A stretch of DNA of 5,043 bases from Bacteroidota bacterium (GTDB lineage Bacteria; Bacteroidota; Bacteroidia; JAADEI01), in assembly GCA_024280615.1 (NCBI GenBank), contig JAJRPU010000243.1, positions 1 through 5,043 on the forward strand, in the 5' to 3' direction. Shown piece after piece: positions 1-5,043 of this stretch (within the stretch, counting starts at the first letter, position 1; the number at the start of each line of letters is the position of its first letter). The notes under the pieces are model-generated. The model worked only from the letters and a program-made list of their open reading frames with translations, was not told the origin of the DNA and did not search any database. A program made the translations under genes and the position numbers.

Positions 1-670
1 AATAGGCAACTTGAAAGACATAACGTTGCGAGCAATAGAAGTCCTTAAAGAGTGCCCTATAATATTAGCTGAGGACACGAGGAAAGCCCAGATATTGTTA
101 AAAACTTACGATATAAAGCCTCAGAGACTTATTTCTTTTTTCAAAGACAATGAGCACACACGGATAGGTATGGTAATTAAACTCCTTAAAGAAGGCAATG
201 AGGTTGCATACATTACAGAGGCGGGAACCCCTGGAATTTCGGATCCGGGCTATTTGCTCGTTAAAACTTGTTATGAAAACAGTATTGAAGTTGATTGTCT
301 TCCGGGTCCCACTGCCCTTATCCCTGCCCTTGTCCTGTCCGGCTTGCCCTCAGACAGGTTCTGTTTTGAAGGATTTCTGCCCCGCCGCAAATGGAAAAAA
401 CGACTTGAGGAATTGCGCACGGAACCCAGAACAATGATATTCTATGAATCCCCTTTCCGGCTGGCTAAAACCTTAGCCAGACTGGCTCAATTCTTTGGTG
501 AGGGACGGCAAGGAGCTGTGATAAGGGAAATCTCCAAAGTTCATCAGGATGTGAAAAGGGGCACTCTTAAAGATTTAACAACACACTATCTTGAAAATCC
601 TCCCAAGGGAGAATGTGTAATTGTAGTAAAAGGCTACGATGAGGATAGGACGGAAGAAGATAAAGGATAG
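1..670 (+). CDS. rsmI: 16S rRNA (cytidine-1402-2'-O)-methyltransferase RsmI, 5'-truncated by the window edge
   Basis: RsmI uses S-adenosylmethionine to methylate the 2'-O-ribose of C1402 in the decoding centre of 16S rRNA; it is a cytoplasmic enzyme of the tetrapyrrole-methylase fold. The open frame runs in from the left edge. The first visible codons read I-G-N-L-K-D-I-T-L-R-A, the usual family N-terminus (TPIGNLxDITLRA), so the TTG at 11 is an internal leucine codon and only about 10 residues plus the start are missing. Counting from the first full codon, visible motifs are AEDTR (23-27), the glycine-rich TEAGTPGISDPGY (72-84), LPGPTALIPAL (100-110), SGLPSDRFCFEGFLP (113-127), MIFYESPFRL (145-154), IREISK (174-179) and PPKGE near the C-terminus (200-204). 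It is about 222 visible residues, so it lacks the extra C-terminal domain of longer (about 286-residue) proteobacterial RsmI; this short form is usual in Bacteroidota. Its last 32 bases overlap lnt. Identification is firm. Confidence 0.95.
   Translation, partial: IGNLKDITLRAIEVLKECPIILAEDTRKAQILLKTYDIKPQRLISFFKDNEHTRIGMVIKLLKEGNEVAYITEAGTPGISDPGYLLVKTCYENSIEVDCLPGPTALIPALVLSGLPSDRFCFEGFLPRRKWKKRLEELRTEPRTMIFYESPFRLAKTLARLAQFFGEGRQGAVIREISKVHQDVKRGTLKDLTTHYLENPPKGECVIVVKGYDEDRTEEDKG
461..480. repeat. Perfect 8-bp inverted repeat with 4-nt loop inside rsmI
   Basis: CTGGCTAA (461-468) is followed after AACC by its exact reverse complement TTAGCCAG (473-480). The site lies within the rsmI reading frame, where it encodes part of the R-L-A-K-T-L-A-R-L-A stretch. 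There is no T-run after it on either strand, so it is not a standard terminator. It could form a hairpin in the mRNA, or it may simply result from codons for a repeated Leu-Ala helix. Confidence 0.5.
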
Positions 671-2270
671 TGCTATAAGACTTGTTCTGTCTGTGACGTC
701 CGGCATATTGCTTGCTGTTTCGTGGCCCCCCCATCCATTCTATTTTCTTATTTTTGTCGCTTTCATTCCCCTGTTGTGGGTGTGGTTAAAGGAACGTTCT
801 ATCCTGAGGCTTTGGGGCTATTCGTATACCACTTTCCTAATATGGAATGTTAGTTCCACGTGGTGGATAATAAATGCTACATTGCCTGGCGGGGTCTTTG
901 CTATGGTGGCTAATTCATTTTTAATGACCATTCCTTTTGTTATAAGCAAATGGGTAAGAAAAAAACTGAATTTGCGTCTTGGGTGGATAGCGTTGATAAG
1001 TGGCTGGCTGGCTTATGAACATTTCCATTTTCACTGGGAGGCTGCCTGGCCATGGCTAACTATTGGACATGTTTTTGCCACCATGCCCTCTGTGGTTCAG
1101 TGGTATGAATACACGGGTCCTCTGGGTGGAACCCTCTGGGTTCTTTTGCTAAATGCGTTTTTCGTAGGGCTTCTTTATCCTCTTCGCAAGAAAGTAATGC
1201 GGGGAGTATATGCCTCTTTGATAATAGTGTTTCTGTCATTTCCAGTAATATTTTCCTTCTGGACTTACAATCATTATTCCTGTGAAGGAAACCAGATAAA
1301 AGCTCTAATTATTCAGCCCAATATTGACCCCTATGGAGAAAAATTCTACATTCCCTCAGACAGTCAGATATTATGGTTCCTTGAACTGGCTCGTCCTTAT
1401 CTATCAAACGACATTGACGTCATGGTTCTTCCTGAAACTGCCATTCCGGGTGGTATTTGGCTTCACGAATTGGATACAGCGAAATACCTAAAACCCCTAA
1501 AAGAGCTGCTTGATTCATTGCCTGACCTGGAAATCGTAACAGGAGCTTCCCTACTTGAGATGTATCCTGATAAAGCCACTGCCACTGCCCGATGCCCTCA
1601 ACACCTCCCATTTTGCTATGATGCATATAATTCAGCACTATTGCTAACAAAAGATACAATCTTAGTTTACCATAAAAACATTCTTGTTGCTGGTGTGGAG
1701 ATAATGCCTTATGCAGAATATTTGCCATTCTTGAACGAATTAGTTATTGATCTCGGTGGTATTTCAGGAAGTCTCGGGACATCAGAAAACAATCCGCTAT
1801 TCCCTATAACACGTAAAAAGGACACAATAGCATTAGGAATCCCGGCGATATGCTACGAGTCAATATTTCCAGAACATATTTCATCAGTTATGTCAGGAAA
1901 GGGGAATCTACTTTTTGTGATTACCAATGATGGCTGGTGGGGCGAAACAGACGGATATAAACAGCATTTTCTTTATGCTCGTCTTACTGCTGTCACGTTA
2001 AGGAAATGGGTTGTGAGGTCTGCAAACACTGGCATTTCAGGAATAATTAATTCACGTGGAGATGTGCTTATGGAAACTAAATTCTGGGTTCCGGATGCAT
2101 TCGTAGGAATTGCCTCAACGTGCGATGAAGTAACATTCTTTGCCCGGAATGGACATTACATTGGACGGTTTGCATGGGTGGTAGTAATTGTTCTAATTGG
2201 AGTGGCTATTGTAACTAGCTTAACCGACAGGTTCAGGTTCAACGTGAAGAAGTTGCGTCCGTCTGGATAA
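639..2270 (+). CDS. lnt: Apolipoprotein N-acyltransferase (Lnt), Bacteroidota-type
   Basis: Lnt transfers an acyl chain from phospholipid to the N-terminal cysteine of apolipoproteins, the last step of lipoprotein maturation, in the inner membrane with its nitrilase domain facing the periplasm. The 543 residues show hydrophobic helices at about 12-50, 60-103, 113-125, 163-182 and 190-209, then a carbon-nitrogen hydrolase domain at about 220-495, then a final helix at 511-528. The catalytic triad is visible: E266 in LPETA, K346 in YHKNI and C405 in ICYES. Also present are ITNDGWWG (428-435) and SANTGISGIINSRG (461-474). The stretch around GVEIMPY and DLGGISGSLGTS (371-382) is the style of Bacteroidota Lnt, where the proteobacterial form has HLVPFGE. 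I chose ATG 639, which overlaps rsmI by 32 bases; AAAAGG about 5 bases upstream is a weak possible ribosome site. All catalytic residues are intact, so it should be active. Confidence 0.97.
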   Translation: MRIGRKKIKDSAIRLVLSVTSGILLAVSWPPHPFYFLIFVAFIPLLWVWLKERSILRLWGYSYTTFLIWNVSSTWWIINATLPGGVFAMVANSFLMTIPFVISKWVRKKLNLRLGWIALISGWLAYEHFHFHWEAAWPWLTIGHVFATMPSVVQWYEYTGPLGGTLWVLLLNAFFVGLLYPLRKKVMRGVYASLIIVFLSFPVIFSFWTYNHYSCEGNQIKALIIQPNIDPYGEKFYIPSDSQILWFLELARPYLSNDIDVMVLPETAIPGGIWLHELDTAKYLKPLKELLDSLPDLEIVTGASLLEMYPDKATATARCPQHLPFCYDAYNSALLLTKDTILVYHKNILVAGVEIMPYAEYLPFLNELVIDLGGISGSLGTSENNPLFPITRKKDTIALGIPAICYESIFPEHISSVMSGKGNLLFVITNDGWWGETDGYKQHFLYARLTAVTLRKWVVRSANTGISGIINSRGDVLMETKFWVPDAFVGIASTCDEVTFFARNGHYIGRFAWVVVIVLIGVAIVTSLTDRFRFNVKKLRPSG

Positions 2271-2279
2271 AAACCTGTC
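2226..2279. repeat. Inverted repeat spanning the lnt stop codon
   Basis: GACAGGTT (2226-2233) and its exact reverse complement AACCTGTC (2272-2279) flank the last codons and stop of lnt, 38 bases apart. A small inner pairing CAAC/GTTG (about 2240-2255) could nest inside. No T-run follows the plus-strand arm, and the spacing is long, so this is at best an atypical end structure for lnt. It sits at the 16-base gap between lnt and the convergent small gene. Confidence 0.35.
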
Positions 2280-2286
2280 CAAAATC

Positions 2287-2544
2287 CTATTGATGGTCTA
2301 AAGGGTCATATGGCTGCACTTTTCTTTTGGCTTCCTGTTCTGATTCAAGGTTGCACTGAGAGCCATCGCTACCACAAGCCGGACAGCTTGTTATACCTCT
2401 CTCTCTTAGATATGGGTTATTACTTGCACACGTTCCAACAAACTCAGCTTTTTTCTTAAAAATCATCTTAATTCCAATGAGGGCGAAAACAAGAGCGGCA
2501 ACCAGCACAGTCAAGCCCAACGTCAAAAGCAACACCTGTAACAT
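2287..2544 (-). CDS. Small single-helix membrane protein with four cysteines, NqrM/DUF539-like (tentative)
   Basis: The 85-residue product has an uncleaved-looking N-terminal membrane helix (about residues 2-24), a basic stop KMIFKKK (26-32), and a hydrophilic tail with C39, C54, C57 and C64; C54 and C57 form SCPACG. A short helix, then a Lys-rich turn, then a cysteine-containing tail resembles NqrM (DUF539), a maturation factor that helps deliver iron to the membrane Na+-translocating NADH:quinone reductase. The tail segment NNPYLRERGITSC also recalls short Bacteroidota proteins usually labelled 'membrane or secreted protein'. Both are recollections of family style; no nqr or rnf genes are visible here, and the cysteine spacing was not aligned. 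The ATG at 2544 lies 9 bases after the stop of the upstream gene, so the pair is probably one transcript. There is no clear Shine-Dalgarno. It is convergent with lnt, with a 16-base gap. The gene is likely real; the function is uncertain. Confidence 0.72.
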   Translation of the reverse strand: MLQVLLLTLGLTVLVAALVFALIGIKMIFKKKAEFVGTCASNNPYLRERGITSCPACGSDGSQCNLESEQEAKRKVQPYDPLDHQ

Positions 2545-2553
2545 AGTGCTAAA

Positions 2554-2817
2554 TTAAATTTCTTTTTGCAAATAATCTATGTCAATTTTTACGACCTTAC
2601 CATATGGTAGGGTTTCAACGATTTTTTTGATTTTTTCTATGTATTGCCCTAAGCCGGCTTTATTAAGTGCCCTTTCGGGACGTTCAGGTCTGAAGTAAGC
2701 AATTAGAGTAAAGTTATCATCTCGTACCTGAATATAATCGGGAATTTTGTCCATGCCTTTAATCTTCAGGAAATAAAGCGCTTTGTAGTGTTTAACAGGA
2801 GTCATACTAATTCTCAT
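2554..2817 (-). CDS. Conserved-looking hypothetical protein, 87 residues
   Basis: I recognise no named family. The product is soluble-looking, with no signal peptide or membrane helix, and mixes charged and aliphatic residues. YKALYFLKIKGMDKIPDYIQ (11-30), then VRDDNFTLIAYFRPERPERAL (31-51), suggests alternating beta strands. A predicted amphipathic helix (about 57-69, YIEKIKKIVETLP) and a final strand GKVVKIDID (73-81) follow, giving a small alpha/beta fold. The composition and the 'IPDYIQVRD' type motif look like a short conserved protein I associate with Bacteroidota genomes, but I cannot assign a function. The start may be ATG 2817 or the in-frame ATG at 2805 (residue 5), as neither has a Shine-Dalgarno. 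It is the first gene of a probable two-gene operon with the four-cysteine membrane protein 9 bases downstream, and is divergent from the DUF2784-like gene. Confidence 0.78.
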   Translation of the reverse strand: MRISMTPVKHYKALYFLKIKGMDKIPDYIQVRDDNFTLIAYFRPERPERALNKAGLGQYIEKIKKIVETLPYGKVVKIDIDYLQKEI

Positions 2818-2853
2818 AACGCACAGAGCAAAAATTTCGTTTCTATTAGCAGG

Positions 2854-3252
2854 ATGACTTGGTTATGGAAGACATTGGACATTGCTCTTGAGGTTGTGCA
2901 CATTGCTGTTATTGTTTTTAATCTTGTTGGATGGGTTTTTCCTAGAACACGTTTTCTGCACTGGCTCTCTGTTAACATAACTGCTTTTAGCTGGCTGGTA
3001 ATGGGATTCTTTTATGGATTTGGCTATTGCTTTTTGACAGACTGGCACTGGCAAGTAAAAGCCTCTTTGGACAATATGCCACAGGAAAGTTCTTTCATAA
3101 CCTACTTTCTATACAAGATAGGTTTGCAAACATCCGAAAGGACAATTGATTTGTTTACCGCAATCACTTTTGCTTGCATATTCTTACTCTCTTGGGTTAT
3201 AAATTTCAGACGATTAAAAAATTTTACTATGAGGATATTAAAGGTACAATAA
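2854..3252 (+). CDS. DUF2784-like integral membrane protein
   Basis: Taken from ATG 2854 this is a 132-residue membrane protein with hydrophobic segments at about 7-28, 38-58 and 98-117, and a positively charged C-terminus (NFRRLK, 117-122). Between helices two and three is the motif YGFGYCFLTDWHWQVK (54-69), with a following SSFITYFLYKIG stretch (79-90). This layout, with an aromatic-rich C-x-L-T-x-W motif after the second helix, matches my memory of DUF2784, a family of unknown function. The frame is open back to a GTG at 2788, but the 22 extra residues are polar, unlike a family N-terminus, and lie opposite the 5' end of the minus-strand gene, so I prefer 2854. AGCAGG sits directly before the ATG, too close to be a normal ribosome site. 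No terminator is obvious after the stop. Function unknown. Confidence 0.82.
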   Translation: MTWLWKTLDIALEVVHIAVIVFNLVGWVFPRTRFLHWLSVNITAFSWLVMGFFYGFGYCFLTDWHWQVKASLDNMPQESSFITYFLYKIGLQTSERTIDLFTAITFACIFLLSWVINFRRLKNFTMRILKVQ

Positions 3253-3384
3253 TAATCATTACAACCTATTCCTGGCAATAAGAGATATTTTCTCAGGTAC
3301 AAATAAGAAAGGGGTCCCGCGATGGGACCCCCTGCAATTAGCGGCAAAGTGAGAGAAATGAATAAAAGAGTAATCCACTTACGG
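3253..3384. other. Intergenic gap between convergent genes
   Basis: This 132-base stretch separates the DUF2784-like gene from the convergent surface-protein gene. Apart from the minus-strand terminator at 3300-3332 I see only AT-rich sequence. A weak CCTG/CAGG pairing (3271-3297) is too poor to count as a terminator for the plus-strand gene. No small gene or RNA is supported. Confidence 0.6.
3300..3332 (-). terminator. Rho-independent terminator of the T9SS surface-protein gene
   Basis: Read on the minus strand, GGGGTCCC, loop ATCGC, GGGACCCC form a perfect 8-bp GC-rich stem, followed at once by TTTCTTATTT. The stem arms are 3324-3331 and 3311-3318, and the T-rich tail is 3301-3310. It lies about 50 bases past the stop of the large minus-strand gene. 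On the plus strand the same hairpin is followed by CTGCAATTA with no T-run, so it probably does not stop transcripts of the upstream DUF2784-like gene well. Confidence 0.85.
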
Positions 3385-5043
3385 TTATTCTTTGCTTATT
3401 TTGAACATTTGTTCTCTGTCGCCTGCGATTACCTTAATCATGTAAACTCCCACTGGATAAGGCTGCATATTAATGACAGCACTATGATCGCCTTTGTATT
3501 CCTTTCGGAATATCTCTTTGCCAGCCATATCCTTCATAGAAATTTGGGAAATACCTTCTCCATTCAATACCTTCACTGTAATAATATCTCCATCGTTCAG
3601 CAGTACAATATCTGAAGCCTCGGTTCTCTCAACACTTGAAGGTATAGTAACATAGACAGAATCTTGCAACACAAGGGTGTCCTGATAGTTACAGGAATAT
3701 ATAGTTACTGTTACTGTTTCATATTGTGGAGTTGTAACATTCCATACCACAGAGAATGGACCTGTTCCGTTTGCTGTTTGAGGTGTAGCATTAGGTCCGA
3801 GGTCCCAGATGATGTTATCATAAGAAGTGCCATATTGAGCTACGGATACAAGCACTGATGTTGGAGTTCCTGAGTAGGCTGTATCCGGTAAGCTCAGGGT
3901 TGCGTTAATATAAGCGGCCTCCATTGTTAACCAAAGGGTGTCGTTAGCACCATCAAGATCCACAGGGAGGCTCCTTGTCACAACCATAATGTTCACGGAA
4001 CCGGTATCCGGCATTGTAAAGGAGAGGATATTATTAAGTGTAGCTGTTGCACCTGAAGCGATAGAAGTTTGCCTTATGCCGGAAGCAGAAGCAATAGGAG
4101 CTCCATTATAATAGGCAGTTGCACTATAGAAAACAGAGTCAACAGTGGTGGTACTATTATTAAGCACATCAACAGAAACATCTACATTTTGATTATCACA
4201 AGCATATTTCGGAGGATTGGCTGTTATCACAGAAGCTGCCACATCGTAATATGCTACATTAATATTGTCTAAATAGAAAGATGCTGATCCTGCACCGGAG
4301 TGATCTATATCCTGAGCAACAAAGAGGAACTGTACATATTGAGCTCCCATAGTTGGAATTATGAATTCTTCCCTCCGTCCTGCTGAATCGGGTTCATTAC
4401 CTCTGGTGTAAAGTGTAACAAGATACCAGTTTACACCGCAATCATAAGAAACGGCAACGAATACGGTATCAGCGATATCCATTGTGTCATTGGCAGGACT
4501 CCAACTATCTGTTAGAGCAATGTCATAACCGAAATATAGAGAGCTGTAATTGTCTGTAACAATCGCTGGACTACCAATGATTCCTATATCAAAACCGAAA
4601 GATCCCCAGAATTCAAATTCAGCAGCTGTGTCATTGGGAGTTCCTGGAATATTAGCCCAATCCTCTGCTTCCCAAGAGTTATCGTTAGCAAAGTCTTCAT
4701 TTTCCCACCAGAAATCATAGTTAACGAATAGATTGAAAGGTGTTCCATCCCAGCTGTTGAAGTCAACCTGTGTTGAGGGGACGGTTTTTAACGCAACAGG
4801 TACATCCCTTATAAGAGTGTCATTAGCTGCGTCAGCATCTGGATTCCAAGTAATATAAGCAGTAACTCGGTAGACCCCACCTGCTTGTGAGAAATCAAAT
4901 GTTCCTACGAAAACAGTAGTATCCTGAGCAAAGACCAAGGTATCACTTCCTAGTGTTACAGAAAGATTTCCTGTAGCGGGACCTGAAACGTCAACTGTTA
5001 TTGTTAGATTATTGGCTACTAAGTCTGCAGGAATACCACCAAC
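3385..5043 (-). CDS. Large secreted multidomain surface protein with T9SS C-terminal sorting domain, N-terminus beyond the window
   Basis: The frame stays open to the right edge (first visible codons V-G-G-I-P-A-D-L), so 552 C-terminal residues are seen and the signal peptide is not. Counting from the edge: residues 1-90 are an Ig/CARDB-like beta domain; about 95-270 is a Trp- and Asp-rich jelly-roll domain of the MAM or 'choice-of-anchor J' style, with GSPAIV, a VAVSYDCGVNWYLVTLY strand pair and a closing FYLDNINV; about 271-377 is a second CARDB-like domain (DVSVDVLNNS, DLDGANDTLWL); about 380-468 is a PKD-like domain (SVAQYGTSYDNIIWDLGPNA, VTVTIYSC); about 478-552 is the sorting domain. 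That last part (VKVLNGEGISQISMKDMAGK, PVGVYMIKV and terminal MFKISKE) is the classic type A T9SS signal, removed as the protein is attached to or released from the cell surface. No catalytic motif is visible, so an adhesin or binding role is an inference; an enzyme domain could lie upstream. A terminator follows at 3300-3332. Confidence 0.92.
   Translation of the reverse strand, partial: VGGIPADLVANNLTITVDVSGPATGNLSVTLGSDTLVFAQDTTVFVGTFDFSQAGGVYRVTAYITWNPDADAANDTLIRDVPVALKTVPSTQVDFNSWDGTPFNLFVNYDFWWENEDFANDNSWEAEDWANIPGTPNDTAAEFEFWGSFGFDIGIIGSPAIVTDNYSSLYFGYDIALTDSWSPANDTMDIADTVFVAVSYDCGVNWYLVTLYTRGNEPDSAGRREEFIIPTMGAQYVQFLFVAQDIDHSGAGSASFYLDNINVAYYDVAASVITANPPKYACDNQNVDVSVDVLNNSTTTVDSVFYSATAYYNGAPIASASGIRQTSIASGATATLNNILSFTMPDTGSVNIMVVTRSLPVDLDGANDTLWLTMEAAYINATLSLPDTAYSGTPTSVLVSVAQYGTSYDNIIWDLGPNATPQTANGTGPFSVVWNVTTPQYETVTVTIYSCNYQDTLVLQDSVYVTIPSSVERTEASDIVLLNDGDIITVKVLNGEGISQISMKDMAGKEIFRKEYKGDHSAVINMQPYPVGVYMIKVIAGDREQMFKISKE

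Noticed and set aside
198..437. Plus-strand open frame of 79 codons
   Set aside because: It lies inside rsmI in another frame, and the rsmI frame carries all the family motifs.
1420..1728. Minus-strand open frame of 102 codons
   Set aside because: It is antisense to the lnt catalytic domain (E266 to K346 region) and its product looks like no protein family.
2598..2609. 12-bp perfect palindrome TACCATATGGTA as an operator
   Set aside because: It lies inside the 87-residue protein gene, encoding part of L-P-Y-G-K-V, far from a promoter, and one such palindrome is plausible by chance.
2788..2853. N-terminal extension of the DUF2784-like protein from GTG 2788
   Set aside because: The 22 added residues are polar, overlap the opposite gene's 5' end, and do not match a membrane-protein start.
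3271..3297. Terminator for the DUF2784-like gene
   Set aside because: The CCTG/CAGG pairing is only four bases with a long loop and no T-run.
3322..3615. Plus-strand open frame of 97 codons
   Set aside because: It begins inside the terminator hairpin and runs antisense to the T9SS sorting domain; it is a shadow of the real gene.
1..5043. A new defence, mobile or CRISPR-type system
   Set aside because: No nuclease, helicase, reverse transcriptase, recombinase, toxin-like pair or repeat array is visible; the genes are housekeeping, membrane or surface-protein genes.

Overview
The window most likely comes from a member of the Bacteroidota or a close relative in the FCB group. Three things point there: a large protein ending in a type IX secretion (T9SS) C-terminal sorting domain, an apolipoprotein N-acyltransferase with the sequence style of that group, and starts that mostly lack a good Shine-Dalgarno sequence. 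Base composition looks moderately AT-rich and even, and I see no transposase, integrase, tRNA, rRNA, CRISPR array or phage gene. It reads as ordinary chromosome with a few poorly characterised genes.

Layout, left to right. (1) Positions 1-2270, plus strand: the 3' part of rsmI (16S rRNA 2'-O-ribose methyltransferase), then lnt (apolipoprotein N-acyltransferase). The two reading frames overlap by 32 bases, so they are very probably co-transcribed. (2) Positions 2287-2817, minus strand: two small genes 9 bases apart, a conserved-looking 87-residue protein of unknown function followed by an 85-residue one-helix membrane protein with four cysteines, loosely like NqrM/DUF539. (3) Positions 2854-3252, plus strand: a small integral membrane protein resembling DUF2784, starting only 36 bases from the divergent minus-strand pair. 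(4) Positions 3253-3384: a non-coding gap holding a strong rho-independent terminator for the gene that follows. (5) Positions 3385-5043, minus strand: the C-terminal 552 residues of a large secreted surface protein (Ig/CARDB-like, jelly-roll, Ig/CARDB-like, PKD-like, T9SS sorting domain), whose start lies beyond the right edge.

The genes do not form one pathway. A loose theme is the cell envelope: Lnt finishes lipoproteins in the inner membrane, the two small membrane proteins sit in a membrane, and the large protein is exported to the surface. I do not see a clear new defence, mobile or biosynthetic system. The points most worth a second look are the uncharacterised two-gene operon at 2287-2817 and the many Bacteroidota-type O-glycosylation motifs in the surface protein.
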